A stretch of 64,000 nt of DNA, from positions 1 to 64,000 of the forward strand of contig NZ_CAMLMK010000003.1 in the NCBI RefSeq assembly GCF_946481155.1, in the 5' to 3' direction. Shown here one piece after another: positions 45,782 through 54,894 of this stretch; the first letter of the stretch is position 1, and every line of letters starts with the position of its first letter. The notes under the pieces are model-generated. The model saw nothing but the letters and a program-made list of their open reading frames with translations, ran no database searches and was not told the DNA's origin. The position numbers and the translations under genes are program-made. Source of the DNA: an uncultured Flavobacterium sp. (GTDB taxonomy: Bacteria > Bacteroidota > Bacteroidia > Flavobacteriales > Flavobacteriaceae).

Positions 45782-45829
45782 TCGGAATTCGGCAATTTTT
45801 GCTGACATTTGCGATTGAAAATTATAATT

Positions 45830-47062
45830 ATGGCTAAAGAAGTTTTAGAGTGCTCTTTTTGTGGAAGGAAAAAGCCAGAAACCAATCTGCTGATTGCCGG
45901 TATTAATGCGCATATCTGCGATAAGTGTATTGAGCAGGCACATGGCATTGTGTTGGAAGAATTGAAACAAAGCGGAAATTCAGGATTGCTTGCCGATTTG
46001 ATATTGAGCAAGCCAAAGGAAATCCGTGCGTTTTTAGATCAATATGTGATTGGACAGGATCAGACCAAAAAAGTAATGGCGGTTGCGGTTTACAATCATT
46101 ATAAGCGTTTGTTGCAAAAGCAGACCGATGATGATGTGGAAATCGAAAAAAGCAACATTATTATGGTAGGCCAAACCGGAACCGGAAAAACATTGGTGGC
46201 GAAAACCATCGCAAAAATGTTGAACGTTCCGTTGGCAATTGTTGATGCGACTGTTTTAACCGAGGCAGGTTATGTAGGTGAAGATGTGGAAAGCATTTTA
46301 ACCCGTTTGCTTCAGGCTGCCGATTATGATGTCGCTAAAGCGGAAAGAGGTATCGTTTTCATCGACGAGATCGACAAAATTGCGCGCAAGAGCGATAACC
46401 CTTCTATCACACGAGACGTGTCGGGAGAAGGCGTTCAGCAGGCTTTATTGAAATTGCTGGAAGGAACCGTGGTGAATGTGCCGCCAAAAGGAGGCAGAAA
46501 ACACCCGGATCAGAAATTTGTTGAGGTAAATACCCAAAATATCCTGTTTATTGCCGGAGGTGCTTTTGATGGCATCGAACGCGTAATTTCTAAACGACTA
46601 AATCGTCAGGCGGTAGGATATGGTACTTCAAAAAATGCCGACAATATCGATAAGGACAACCTGTTGCAATACATCATTCCGAAAGACATCAAGGATTATG
46701 GACTGATTCCGGAGATTATAGGACGTTTACCGGTATTAACGCATATGGAGCCTTTAGACAGGGAAACATTGCGTGCGATACTGACCGAGCCTAAAAACGC
46801 TTTGGTGAAACAATACAAGAAATTGTTTGCCATGGACGATGTTGAGTTTACGATTTCAGATGATGCTTTGGATTTCATTGTAGATAAAGCATTGGAATAC
46901 AAATTGGGTGCGCGTGGATTGCGTTCGCTTTGCGAGGCGATCTTAACCGATGCTATGTATGATTTGCCAAGTTCTGAGGAAAAAGAACTGTTTATCGATA
47001 AAGAATACGCAGAGCATTCCTTAAGTAAAAATTTATTGCAGCGCCTACAGGCTGCTTCATAA
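45830..47062 (+). CDS. clpX: ATP-dependent Clp protease ATP-binding subunit ClpX
   Basis: AAA+ unfoldase that feeds proteins to ClpP. The 410-residue product has the N-terminal zinc-binding domain (C8, C11, C30, C33 in CSFC and CDKC), Walker A GQTGTGKT (residues 114-121), the pore loop GYVGEDVES, Walker [11 protein letters not shown], the RKH loop in [10 protein letters not shown], and sensor regions near the C-terminus ([14 protein letters not shown]). ATG 45830 starts the zinc domain as [11 protein letters not shown]; the open frame at 45809 is not needed. It is followed by a terminator that also serves the convergent DUF1508 gene. Confidence 0.97.
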   Translation: MAKEVLECSFCGRKKPETNLLIAGINAHICDKCIEQAHGIVLEELKQSGNSGLLADLILSKPKEIRAFLDQYVIGQDQTKKVMAVAVYNHYKRLLQKQTDDDVEIEKSNIIMVGQTGTGKTLVAKTIAKMLNVPLAIVDATVLTEAGYVGEDVESILTRLLQAADYDVAKAERGIVFIDEIDKIARKSDNPSITRDVSGEGVQQALLKLLEGTVVNVPPKGGRKHPDQKFVEVNTQNILFIAGGAFDGIERVISKRLNRQAVGYGTSKNADNIDKDNLLQYIIPKDIKDYGLIPEIIGRLPVLTHMEPLDRETLRAILTEPKNALVKQYKKLFAMDDVEFTISDDALDFIVDKALEYKLGARGLRSLCEAILTDAMYDLPSSEEKELFIDKEYAEHSLSKNLLQRLQAAS

Positions 47063-47063
47063 A

Positions 47064-47096
47064 ATAAAAAATCCCGAGTGCATCGGGATTTTTTTA
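47064..47096. terminator. Bidirectional terminator between clpX and DUF1508
   Basis: The stem ATCCCGA/TCGGGAT with a GTGCA loop is flanked by A5 and T7, so it can serve both convergent genes. Confidence 0.93.
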
Positions 47097-47100
47097 TGTC

Positions 47101-47442
47101 TTAATCGAAAAATATTTCCTGGGAGAAATCTAAAATTTCAGATTTGGAGAAGTTGTTTTGGATTTCATCCAATCCTTTAGCCATAAGCAATTCCGTAGTA
47201 AATTTTCTGCTGATGCCGTGGATATGACCATCATGAATCAGTTTGAAGAAAAATTTTCCGGCCGGCGTCTTAAATTTCAGGAATGAAAGCGTTTCAATTT
47301 TATTTTTCAGGAACAAAATGTCTTTTTCGCATTCTTCTTTGGTTTTATAACTCTGGCTCGTCAAAAGGGTTTTGCCTTTTCGTGAGTTAAACTCGAATTT
47401 GATTAAGCCGTTCTCCTTTTTACTAATCGCGAAAGTCCCCAT
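47101..47442 (-). CDS. DUF1508 (YegP-like) domain protein
   Basis: A 113-residue soluble protein with two DUF1508-type repeats of about 50 residues. The first shows FAISKKENGLIKFEFNSRKGKTLLTSQSYKTKEECEKDILFLKN; the second, more divergent, shows FLKFKTPAGKFFFKLIHDGHIHGISRKFTTELLMAKGLDEI. The family (E. coli YegP) has no established function. It has its own promoter-like box (47469-47476) immediately after the terminator of the upstream lipoprotein gene, so it is a single-gene unit. Confidence 0.85.
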   Translation of the reverse strand: MGTFAISKKENGLIKFEFNSRKGKTLLTSQSYKTKEECEKDILFLKNKIETLSFLKFKTPAGKFFFKLIHDGHIHGISRKFTTELLMAKGLDEIQNNFSKSEILDFSQEIFFD

Positions 47443-47468
47443 TCCTTTTGTTGTTTTATAAAAGCCTG

Positions 47469-47476
47469 CAAAAATA
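47469..47476 (-). promoter_or_regulatory. Putative DUF1508 gene promoter abutting a terminator
   Basis: On the minus strand TATTTTTG (TAnnTTTG) begins 4 bp after the preceding terminator stem and lies 26 bp before the ATG. Confidence 0.5.
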
Positions 47477-47506
47477 TAAAAGTCCCGAATATATCGGGAC
47501 TTTTTA
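47477..47506 (-). terminator. Terminator after the 46-residue lipoprotein gene
   Basis: A perfect 8-bp stem AGTCCCGA/TCGGGACT with a 5-nt loop and a short T-tract begins just after the small lipoprotein stop codon on the minus strand. Confidence 0.88.
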
Positions 47507-47507
47507 T

Positions 47508-47648
47508 TTAAGCAACTCGCTCGTTTTGTTTCTTTTTCTGAGTGTCGACTTTTACATAACGCGCTTTACAGTTCCAGCCGCTTGAGCAAGAGGTCAATAA
47601 AACGGTTGTGGTAATGGCAGCGACATAAAATGCTTTCTTCATCTTCAT
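47508..47648 (-). CDS. Small predicted lipoprotein (46 residues)
   Basis: A short reading frame I translated directly. It begins MKMKKAFYVAAITTT and has a lipobox LLTSC with the modified cysteine at residue 21, followed by SSGWNCKARYVKV and a basic tail ending NERVA. It starts four bases after the stop of the OmpA/PD40 gene on the same strand and its own stop is one base before a terminator stem, so it is most likely the last gene of that operon. No function can be assigned; a second 46-residue lipoprotein in the window (61857-61997) has its lipid cysteine at the same position. Confidence 0.7.
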   Translation of the reverse strand: MKMKKAFYVAAITTTVLLTSCSSGWNCKARYVKVDTQKKKQNERVA

Positions 47649-47652
47649 TGGT

Positions 47653-49221
47653 TTATTTGATTATAAATTCTATTCTACGGTTCATTTGATCTTCTTTCTC
47701 TGCACATTTCGTGCCACAATTGAATTTTAATTGTGTTTCACCGAAGCCCTGGTGTTGCAATCTTTCCGATGGAATGCCTTTTTTGATTAAATAATCGTAG
47801 GCAGCCTTCGCTCTTTTATTAGACAGATTCATGTTGTATGCGGCAGATCCTTTCGCGTCTGTATGGGCATTGATGGCAATTTTCATCTCCGGATTGGTTG
47901 TCAATACTTCAAGAATTTTATTTAACGAAAGTTCCGATTCTTTTTTAACCGTCGCTTTGTTGAAGTCGAAATAGATGTTTTCAATTACAATGGTGTTGTC
48001 TATGATTTCCGCTTTTGTTTGGGACATAGCGATTTCTTTATTGTAATTGGTGTTTCCTCCGCCCCAGGCTTTAAAAGTCAGTTCGTTTGGCTCGTATCCT
48101 TCTTTTATGCTGGAGATAGTGTATTCTGTAAGTGGTTTTACGACTAAAGCAATTCTTCCGTTTTCATCAGAAGTGGTTGTTTTGACGATTTCACCAAATT
48201 CATTTTTAATGATAACATTTGTGTTCGGTAGTGCTGTTTTAGAATTCACTTCCACTACAACCGCATTTAACGACTGCTCCAATTGAACCATCTCAAATTT
48301 GTATACGTCGAAATCTTCTGCCTGGCCGTTTTTGTTTGAAGAGATATAGCCTTTTGTCGGGCTGCTTAGGATAAAAGCAATTTCGTCATTTTGGGTGTTC
48401 AGTGTATTTCCGATGTTAGAACGGTTTACGATAGCATTTTCAGTAATTGAAGCTCTGAAGACGTCATATCCGCCATAATTTTCGTGGCCTTCCGAAGAAA
48501 AATAAATATATCGTCCTTCCAGGTAAGGGTATTTTTCGTTTTTAGATGAATTCACTGTCGGACCCAAATTTACCGGGTTTTGTACGGACCCATCGGCAAG
48601 AATTTCGGCTACATATAAATCGTAACCTCCAAATCCGCCCGGCATATCGGAAGCGAAATACATTTTCTTTCCGTCTGCCGTAATTGAAGGGGTCTCGATG
48701 GAATAGTTCTCATTGTTGATTGTTAGTTCCTGTAAGTCTTTCCAATACCCTTTGATTTCAAGATCTAAAGTAGCTTTGAAAATAGTATATTGTTTTGGAT
48801 TGTTGGCTTTAGCTCTTGTCAGATAAATGGTTTTCTGATCCGGTGAAAAAGCTACGCCGCCTTCGTTGGTTTCCCCATCAAGCAATTTTGAAAAAACGAT
48901 TGGGTACGAAAGGTTTCCGAATTTATCGATGTTTACGCAGAATAAATTATTGTTCGGCGTATTGTTGGCGTCCACAGTAACTTTTGCGAAACCTCTTTTC
49001 TTGTTGGATAAAATCAGGTACTTATCCATGAAAAAAGTTGATCCTACTTCAGACAGTTCCGAATTGATTCCCGCGTCATGCGTGATGAAATTCAGTCCTG
49101 AAGTCTCAAATTTTGAGGTTGTGAAGGCTTTGTTGGTCGTTTTTTTGTTTTGACCTCCTTGTGAAAAGGCTGATACTGAAAGTGTTATGATTGAAATTAA
49201 CAGTAGAACTTTTGTTCTCAT
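47653..49221 (-). CDS. OmpA family protein with PD40-type beta-propeller repeats
   Basis: A 522-residue envelope protein. The signal peptide is VLLLISIITLSVSAFSQ. The middle region has WD40-like PD40 repeats (GGVAFSPDQKTIYLTRA, TPSITADGKKMYFASDMPGGFGGYDLYVAE, EKYPYLEGRYIYFSSEGHENYGGYDVFRA). A carboxypeptidase-regulatory-like domain spans about residues 310-385, and a C-terminal OmpA domain (about 415-522) shows IYFDFNKATVKKESELSLNKIL, NAHTDAKGSAAYNMNLSNKRAKAAYDYLIKKGI and NRRIEFIIK, which binds peptidoglycan. Relatives sit in gliding and secretion loci next to PorP/SprF genes, but none is adjacent here. A tiny lipoprotein gene follows in the same operon. Confidence 0.9.
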   Translation of the reverse strand: MRTKVLLLISIITLSVSAFSQGGQNKKTTNKAFTTSKFETSGLNFITHDAGINSELSEVGSTFFMDKYLILSNKKRGFAKVTVDANNTPNNNLFCVNIDKFGNLSYPIVFSKLLDGETNEGGVAFSPDQKTIYLTRAKANNPKQYTIFKATLDLEIKGYWKDLQELTINNENYSIETPSITADGKKMYFASDMPGGFGGYDLYVAEILADGSVQNPVNLGPTVNSSKNEKYPYLEGRYIYFSSEGHENYGGYDVFRASITENAIVNRSNIGNTLNTQNDEIAFILSSPTKGYISSNKNGQAEDFDVYKFEMVQLEQSLNAVVVEVNSKTALPNTNVIIKNEFGEIVKTTTSDENGRIALVVKPLTEYTISSIKEGYEPNELTFKAWGGGNTNYNKEIAMSQTKAEIIDNTIVIENIYFDFNKATVKKESELSLNKILEVLTTNPEMKIAINAHTDAKGSAAYNMNLSNKRAKAAYDYLIKKGIPSERLQHQGFGETQLKFNCGTKCAEKEDQMNRRIEFIIK

Positions 49222-49413
49222 TTTTTGTGATTTGTGTTTGTTTTTAAGCGATTGGTTTAGAATAATATAAAATCGAAGACAAAATTACCCCTTATATTAT
49301 AGAATCCTTAAATAATCGTTAAACGACACAAAAAATCGATAAGTTACATTTACAACACTAATTCGTTAAAATGTTATATTTGTAAGTGAAAAAATACGAA
49401 ATGGGTAGAAATG

Positions 49414-49449
49414 AAAAAAGCTCCATACGCCTAGGCGCATGAAGCTTTT
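49414..49449 (-). terminator. Terminator after the tRNA-Gly/tRNA-Leu genes
   Basis: A long near-perfect inverted repeat (about 16 pairs with two mismatches, centred on CCTAGG at 49430-49435) is followed on the minus strand by six T residues, directly downstream of tRNA-Leu. The region from 49222 to this hairpin holds only AT-rich upstream sequence of the OmpA gene. Confidence 0.88.
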
Positions 49450-49450
49450 G

Positions 49451-49534
49451 TACTCAAGGCGGGACTTGAACCCGCACGGACTAATGTCCACTGGATTTTA
49501 AGTCCAGCGTGTCTACCAATTCCACCACTCGAGC
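49451..49534 (-). tRNA. tRNA-Leu (anticodon TAA)
   Basis: An 84-nt cloverleaf on the minus strand. Acceptor arm GCTCGAG pairs with CTTGAGT and discriminator A; the D-arm contains TGGTAGAC. The anticodon loop CTTAAAA carries TAA, and there is a long variable arm typical of leucine. The T-arm is GCGGG-TTCAAGT-CCCGC. No 3' CCA is encoded. It lies 15 bp downstream of tRNA-Gly and is probably cotranscribed with it. Confidence 0.96.
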
Positions 49535-49549
49535 ATTATTTGGAATTTG

Positions 49550-49622
49550 AGCGAAAAACGGGGTTCGAACCCGCGACCTCAACCTTGGCAAGGTTGCGCT
49601 CTACCAGCTGAGCTATTTTCGC
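49550..49622 (-). tRNA. tRNA-Gly (anticodon GCC)
   Basis: A 73-nt cloverleaf on the minus strand. Acceptor arm GCGAAAA pairs with TTTTCGC region and discriminator T. The D-arm is AGCTCAGCTGGTAGAGC, the anticodon loop TTGCCAA carries GCC, and the T-arm GCGGG-TTCGAAC-CCCGT is standard. No 3' CCA is encoded. Confidence 0.96.
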
Positions 49623-49767
49623 ATTATGCAATTTGTCAAAAGAACCGCGATACTTGTTTTGTATTGCGAGTGCAAATGTAAAACATAAATTTAATTCTGC
49701 AAGTGTTTTGGTTGAAAAAAAACAAACTTTTTTTTAATTCTTTGATAGCGTTTGTGTTACAAAGTGT

Positions 49768-52374
49768 TTATTTTTTTACCAGCATCCGCTTGATTTCATT
49801 AAGCTTCATCAAGGCTTCCACCGGTGTTAGGGTATTGATGTCCAAATTCAGGATTTCGTCTTTAATTTCTTCCAGAAGCGGGTCGTCTAAATTAAAAATG
49901 CTAAGCTGCAATTCTTCCTTATCCGATTTAATCCCCGACAACGCCTCGCTCGAATGGTCTTTCTCCAGTTTCTTTAATAATTTTTGCGCCTTTAGAATTA
50001 CCGTTTGTGGCATTCCTGCCATTTTCGCCACATGGATACCAAAACTGTGTGCACTCCCGCCTTTTACCAGTTTTCGGATGAAAAGCACAGTGTCTTTCAA
50101 TTCCTTTACCGATACATTAAAATTCTGGATGCGCTCGAAAGTCACTTCCATTTCGTTCAATTCATGATAATGTGTGGCAAATAATGTTTTAGGTTTGTTC
50201 GGATGTTCGTGTAGGTATTCCGCAATGGCCCAGGCAATGGAAATTCCGTCGTAGGTAGAAGTTCCGCGGCCGATTTCGTCCAATAAAACCAAACTTCGGT
50301 TAGAGATATTATTCAAAATCGAAGCCGTCTCATTCATTTCGACCATAAAAGTGGATTCTCCCATGGATATGTTGTCGCTCGCGCCCACACGGGTGAAGAT
50401 TTTATCTACAATGCCCATTCGCACGCTCTCCGCCGGAACAAAACTTCCCATCTGCGCCAATAATACAATTAAAGCAGTCTGACGCAAAATAGCCGACTTA
50501 CCCGACATGTTAGGTCCCGTAATCATGATGATCTGCTGGGTGTCGCTGTCCAGGAAAACATCATTCGCGATATATGGAATGCCAACAGGCAATTGCTTTT
50601 CAATTACGGGATGACGCCCATTTTTAATCTCCAGATCGAAGCTCTCATCAATTTCCGGACGGATATAATTGTTTTCAATTGCCAATTGGGTAAACGAGCA
50701 TAAGCAGTCCAGTTGTGCTACCAGATTCGCGTTGAGCTGCACGGGTTTGATATAAGTGGATATCCAAAGTACCAATTGCTCGAACAATTCCTGCTCCAGC
50801 TTATAGATTTTCTCTTCAGCACCTAAAATCTTGGTTTCGTATTCTTTTAATTCCTCGGTGATGTAACGCTCGGCATTGACTAATGTTTGCTTCCGGATCC
50901 ATTCCGAAGGCACTTTGTCTTTATGGGTATTTCGGATTTCAATATAATACCCGAAAACATTATTGAATGATACTTTTAATGAAGGAATTCCTGTATTGGC
51001 ACTTTCGCGGGCTTCCAAAGCTTCCAGATATTCTTTTCCCGAAAAAGCAATGGCACGTAATTCGTCCAACTCCGGATGAATCCCTTTAGCAATCGCATTT
51101 CCTTTATTGATGGATACAGGAGCGTCGGGATTTAGAGTAGCTTTTATTTTCTCACGCAATAAATCGCAGGAATGCAGGCTATCACCAATCGTTTTCAATG
51201 CTTCATTCGAACTTTCCAAAGCTTGCGTTTTCATCGGGATGATGGCATCCAGAGAATTACATAAATAAACGACTTCACGCGGACTCACTTTCCCGGTGGC
51301 AATCTTCGAAATCAAACGCTCCAGATCGGAAATCTGCTTGATCTGGTTTTGCATGTTCTGCATTACTTCGTTGTTCGCTTTCAAATAGTCGACTACTTCA
51401 TGACGGCCTTCGATTTTCTTTGCTTCTTTTAGGGGAAGTGCAAGCCAGCGTTTCAGCAAACGTCCGCCCATTGGGGAAAGTGTCCGGTCAATTACTTCCA
51501 ATAAAGTAACTGCGTTTGGATTGTAACTGTGGTACAGCTCCAGATTTCGTATCGTAAATTTATCCATCCAGACATAAGCGTCTTCTGCAATTCGGTGGAT
51601 GTTCGTAATGTGCTGTATTTTGTTGTGCTGAGTTTCCGATAAATAGTATAAAATCGCTCCCGAAGCAATGATTCCTTCCTGAAGTTCTTCAATGCCGAAT
51701 CCTTTAAGTGAATTCGTCTGGAAATGATTGGTTAGTTTCTCGACAGCATAATCTTCCTTGTAAATCCAGTCTTCCAGAAAAAAGGAATGGAAATCTTCTC
51801 CAAAGCTGCTTTTGAATTGGTTCTTATAATGTTTCTGAACCAAAACCTCACTCGGATTGAAGTTCTGCAATAATTTGTCAATGTATTCCTCATTGCCCTG
51901 AGCTGTTAAGAATTCACCCGTGGAAACATCCAAAAACGCCACGCCAATCGTTTTCTTCCCAAAATGAATCGAGGCCAAAAAATTATTCGTTTTGGAATGT
52001 AATACTTCGTCATTTAAAGCTACACCTGGAGTTACCAATTCTGTTACACCACGCTTAACAATGGTTTTGGTCATTTTTGGGTCTTCCAGCTGATCGCATA
52101 TCGCAACACGAAGTCCGGCTTTTACCAGTTTTGGCAAATAAGTATTCAGGGAATGATGAGGGAATCCGGCCAAAGCAGTCTCAGAATCCGATCCGGCACC
52201 ACGTTTAGTTAACGTAATCCCTAAAATTCCGGCCGCACGAACGGCGTCGCTGCCAAAAGTTTCATAAAAATCGCCTACACGAAACAATAAGCAGGCATCG
52301 GGATATTTGTTTTTTATCTCGTTGTACTGCTTCATTAACGGGGTTTCCTTCGGCGCTTTTTCTTTTGTTGACAT
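49768..52374 (-). CDS. mutS: DNA mismatch repair protein MutS
   Basis: Mismatch recognition ATPase. The 868-residue product contains the Phe-X-Glu mismatch-reading motif (F37-Y-E39 in [11 protein letters not shown]), connector, lever and clamp regions, Walker [16 protein letters not shown], and the Walker B/signature region [21 protein letters not shown] with FATHYHEL. It is therefore MutS1 and not the recombination-related MutS2. The frame is open to 52395, but that would start inside the -7 box at 52393-52400, so the ATG at 52374 is chosen. mutL is not adjacent. Confidence 0.97.
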   Translation of the reverse strand: MSTKEKAPKETPLMKQYNEIKNKYPDACLLFRVGDFYETFGSDAVRAAGILGITLTKRGAGSDSETALAGFPHHSLNTYLPKLVKAGLRVAICDQLEDPKMTKTIVKRGVTELVTPGVALNDEVLHSKTNNFLASIHFGKKTIGVAFLDVSTGEFLTAQGNEEYIDKLLQNFNPSEVLVQKHYKNQFKSSFGEDFHSFFLEDWIYKEDYAVEKLTNHFQTNSLKGFGIEELQEGIIASGAILYYLSETQHNKIQHITNIHRIAEDAYVWMDKFTIRNLELYHSYNPNAVTLLEVIDRTLSPMGGRLLKRWLALPLKEAKKIEGRHEVVDYLKANNEVMQNMQNQIKQISDLERLISKIATGKVSPREVVYLCNSLDAIIPMKTQALESSNEALKTIGDSLHSCDLLREKIKATLNPDAPVSINKGNAIAKGIHPELDELRAIAFSGKEYLEALEARESANTGIPSLKVSFNNVFGYYIEIRNTHKDKVPSEWIRKQTLVNAERYITEELKEYETKILGAEEKIYKLEQELFEQLVLWISTYIKPVQLNANLVAQLDCLCSFTQLAIENNYIRPEIDESFDLEIKNGRHPVIEKQLPVGIPYIANDVFLDSDTQQIIMITGPNMSGKSAILRQTALIVLLAQMGSFVPAESVRMGIVDKIFTRVGASDNISMGESTFMVEMNETASILNNISNRSLVLLDEIGRGTSTYDGISIAWAIAEYLHEHPNKPKTLFATHYHELNEMEVTFERIQNFNVSVKELKDTVLFIRKLVKGGSAHSFGIHVAKMAGMPQTVILKAQKLLKKLEKDHSSEALSGIKSDKEELQLSIFNLDDPLLEEIKDEILNLDINTLTPVEALMKLNEIKRMLVKK

Positions 52375-52392
52375 GCTGGAATAGTTTATTTG

Positions 52393-52400
52393 CAAATATA
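52393..52400 (-). promoter_or_regulatory. Putative mutS promoter
   Basis: On the minus strand TATATTTG matches TAnnTTTG, 18 bp before the mutS ATG. Its position argues against the longer open frame that starts at 52395. Confidence 0.55.
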
Positions 52401-52482
52401 CACGAAGAGGCCCTTTGATGCTATCCGCTCTTAAAAATTAATTAAAATTTCGTCCATTAACATTTTAAAAACTTTTTTTTAA

Positions 52483-52490
52483 TAGATTTG
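52483..52490 (+). promoter_or_regulatory. Putative promoter of the DUF1573 gene
   Basis: TAGATTTG matches TAnnTTTG, 29 bp before the ATG. T-rich sequence upstream gives no single clear -33 box. Confidence 0.45.
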
Positions 52491-52519
52491 CTTCCTAAAC
52501 GTTTAAAAACAATTGGTTT

Positions 52520-53029
52520 ATGAAAAGAATACTACTAATGAGTGCGTTTTTCCTTTTTGGAATCACAGCGTCTAATGCACAGGAGATAGCTTCTAATACG
52601 AAAGTAAAAACGGAAGTTAAGAAAACGAAGAAAGCTGCAAAAAAATCTAAAAAAGCGGCGATGCCAATGGTAGAAGGTCCCGGAATGGTTTTCGAAAGTG
52701 AAACCATCGATTATGGTACTATCGAGCAGAATGCTAACGGACAAAGAGAATTTAAATTCACGAATAATGGGAATAAGCCATTAATCATAATGAGCGCTAC
52801 AGGATCTTGCGGGTGTACGGTTCCGGATGCTCCGAAAGAGCCAATTGCACCAGGGGCGTCAGCGGTTATCAAAGTGAAATATGACACCAACCGTGTTGGA
52901 GGTTTTACTAAGATGGTTACAGTAACATCAAATGCTACTGAAGTGCCAAAAACCTTAACAATTAAAGGAGAGGTGAAAGCTGCTCCTGCTAAAGCGGAGC
53001 CTGCAAAAATTCAGGAAGTGAAAAGCTAA
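52520..53029 (+). CDS. DUF1573 domain-containing secreted protein
   Basis: A 169-residue exported protein with a signal peptide (ILLMSAFFLFGITASNAQE). A lysine-rich linker follows (KTKKAAKKSKKAAM). The DUF1573 domain, at about residues 50-150, is an immunoglobulin-like fold: GTIEQNANGQREFKFTNNGNKPLIIMSATGSCGCTVPDAPKEPIAPGASAVIKVKYDTN, where GSCGCT is the family motif. The C-terminal tail is Ala/Lys/Pro-rich. The function is unknown. It is a single-gene unit with its own promoter-like box and terminator. Confidence 0.88.
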   Translation: MKRILLMSAFFLFGITASNAQEIASNTKVKTEVKKTKKAAKKSKKAAMPMVEGPGMVFESETIDYGTIEQNANGQREFKFTNNGNKPLIIMSATGSCGCTVPDAPKEPIAPGASAVIKVKYDTNRVGGFTKMVTVTSNATEVPKTLTIKGEVKAAPAKAEPAKIQEVKS

Positions 53030-53049
53030 TTTTTAGCAAATAATAAATA

Positions 53050-53087
53050 CAGAAGCCTTCAAAATGTGTAATTTTGGAGGCTTTTTT
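53050..53087 (+). terminator. Rho-independent terminator after the DUF1573 gene
   Basis: The stem AAGCCTnCAAAAT/ATTTTGnAGGCTT (one mismatch) with a short loop is followed by a T-tract. Confidence 0.92.
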
Positions 53088-53098
53088 AATGCACTATC

Positions 53099-53629
53099 AT
53101 GAGAAAACTGACCACAAGCGAACTGGAACGAAAAAATATTGATGAATTTAAACAGGCTGATAAAACGCCGCTGATTATTATATTAGATGACATTCGAAGT
53201 CTTCATAATATTGGCTCCGTATTCAGAACAGCGGATGCATTTCTTGTGGAGAAAATCTATTTATGCGGAATTACTGCAACGCCACCTAACAAGGAAATTC
53301 ATAAAACAGCCTTAGGTGCTACGGATACCGTAACCTGGGAATATGCAAAAGACGTCTTGGAAGTGATTGAAAATCTGAAAAAAGAGAAAGTGAAAGTGTA
53401 TGCCATCGAACAGGTGGAAAATTCACTGATGCTTAATAATTTTGAGGTTAATGAAAATGAAAAATATGCTTTAATCTTCGGGAATGAAGTGAAAGGTGTA
53501 GCGCAGGAAGCTATTCATCTGGCGGATGGGGTAATCGAAATTCCGCAATTGGGTACCAAGCATTCACTAAATGTTTCGGTAAGTGCCGGAATTGTAGTCT
53601 GGGATTTATTTCAGAAAATGAATAACTAA
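53099..53629 (+). CDS. TrmH/SpoU family RNA methyltransferase
   Basis: A 176-residue SPOUT methyltransferase that transfers a methyl group, usually to a 2'-OH of rRNA or tRNA. The three SpoU motifs are visible: motif 1 DDIRSLHNIGSVFRTADAF, motif 2 ALIFGNEVKGV, and motif 3 IEIPQLGTKHSLNVSVSAGIVVWDLF. There is no N-terminal substrate-binding extension, so the RNA target cannot be inferred. It lies about 10 bp downstream of the preceding terminator and ends 10 bp before the convergent FolK-dNK gene, with no hairpin between them. Confidence 0.92.
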   Translation: MRKLTTSELERKNIDEFKQADKTPLIIILDDIRSLHNIGSVFRTADAFLVEKIYLCGITATPPNKEIHKTALGATDTVTWEYAKDVLEVIENLKKEKVKVYAIEQVENSLMLNNFEVNENEKYALIFGNEVKGVAQEAIHLADGVIEIPQLGTKHSLNVSVSAGIVVWDLFQKMNN

Positions 53630-53639
53630 GAAGGATAAA

Positions 53640-54767
53640 TTACTTCGACGGAAGTTGTTCCAGTATTTTTAAATAATCTTCCTGATTGTTCACAAAATCC
53701 ATATCGGAAACATCTACAATTACAACATTTAAATCGGTCTGAGTCTTGATGTAATCAAGGTAGCCCTGGTTGATTTTCTCAAGATATTCTGCCGGGATTT
53801 CCTGTTCGTAGGAACGACCGCGTTGCCTGATATTGGTCAGAAGGCGATCCGTATTCTGGTATAAATACACATACAAATCCGGTTTGGGCATTTCCTTATG
53901 AATAATGTCGAACATAGTTTTGTAAAGACGGAATTCATCTTCTGCTAAAGTGACTTTCGCAAAAATAAGGGACTTAAAAATGTGGTAATCGGCTACGATA
54001 AAATCCTTGAACAGGTCGAATTGCGCAAGATCATCCGACAGTTGCTGGTAGCGATCCGCCAAAAACGACATCTCCAACGGAAACGCATAACGGCTTTGGT
54101 CCTTATAGAATTTCGGAAGGAAAGGATTGTCAGCAAAACGTTCCAAAACTAATTTAGCATTAAAATCTTCGGAAATCTTAGCAGATAAAGTAGTCTTTCC
54201 GGCGCCGATATTTCCTTCAATGGCAATATAATTATGGTTTTGCAAAGTGAATTTAGCTAAAGGCGCGTCTAAATCCCCAACCACTATACAATCGCTTTTG
54301 TCTTCCGTTTCCTTTAGCAGTTCAGTAATGGATTTATTCAGTATTGGATGCATCCAGTCGGTTTTCAGATCCAGCATCGGCAGTAAAACAAACCGGCGCT
54401 GTTGCATGTGCGGATGCGGAATATGCAAATGCTGTTGTTCAATAATATCTTCGTTGAAAGCGATGATGTCAATGTCAATGGTCCTTGCCTGATAACCTTC
54501 CTGCTCTCCCCGAATCCGGCCAAGTTGCTTTTCGGTCAGGAGGATTTTTTCAAGTATTTTTTCGGCAGAAAATGAAGTATGCAGCAATATAGCGCAATTG
54601 TAAAAGGCGGCGCTCTCAAATCCCCAGGATGGCGTCTCATAAAGTTTTGAGGCACGAATCACCGTTCCTATGTTTTTATGTATCAGATCGATAGCGGCCC
54701 GGATGTTTTCCAAACGTTCTCCCTGATTACTTCCCAGCGATAAGACAACCTGATTTTGACTCTGCAT
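53640..54767 (-). CDS. Bifunctional FolK-deoxynucleoside kinase fusion protein
   Basis: A 375-residue two-domain protein. Residues 1 to about 160 are 6-hydroxymethyl-7,8-dihydropterin pyrophosphokinase (FolK), with VVLSLGSNQGERLENI, SWGFES, ARTIDIDIIAFN and HIPHPHMQQRRFVLLPM; this enzyme is in folate synthesis. Residues 178-375 are a deoxynucleoside kinase with Walker A GNIGAGKT (185-192), the DRYQQL segment, and the arginine-rich LID RQRGRSYEQEIPAEYLEKI. Both active-site sets look intact, so the protein probably supplies folate precursors and salvages deoxynucleosides. It is divergent from sppA. Gene symbol is left empty because of the fusion. Confidence 0.9.
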   Translation of the reverse strand: MQSQNQVVLSLGSNQGERLENIRAAIDLIHKNIGTVIRASKLYETPSWGFESAAFYNCAILLHTSFSAEKILEKILLTEKQLGRIRGEQEGYQARTIDIDIIAFNEDIIEQQHLHIPHPHMQQRRFVLLPMLDLKTDWMHPILNKSITELLKETEDKSDCIVVGDLDAPLAKFTLQNHNYIAIEGNIGAGKTTLSAKISEDFNAKLVLERFADNPFLPKFYKDQSRYAFPLEMSFLADRYQQLSDDLAQFDLFKDFIVADYHIFKSLIFAKVTLAEDEFRLYKTMFDIIHKEMPKPDLYVYLYQNTDRLLTNIRQRGRSYEQEIPAEYLEKINQGYLDYIKTQTDLNVVIVDVSDMDFVNNQEDYLKILEQLPSK

Positions 54768-54802
54768 ATGGCAAAATAACTAAAAGAATTTCAGAATTGA
54801 AG

Positions 54803-54810
54803 TATATTTG
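54803..54810 (+). promoter_or_regulatory. Putative sppA promoter
   Basis: TATATTTG matches TAnnTTTG. The leader to the chosen sppA ATG at 54895 would be about 78 nt, the longest in the window. Confidence 0.45.
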
Positions 54811-54894
54811 TGCCAACTGTTGATAACTTATTTTTTTGCTTTCAACTGTAACAAACTTAGCGTTTTGGCTACCTATAATAAAAAATTAAACAGA

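Noticed and set aside
49451..49622. tRNA genes as an integration site for a mobile element
   Set aside because: No integrase gene or direct repeat of the tRNA 3' end was found in the surrounding sequence.
49703..50167. 154-residue plus-strand frame over the mutS 3' end
   Set aside because: Antisense to the conserved C-terminal part of MutS; no start signal or family resemblance.
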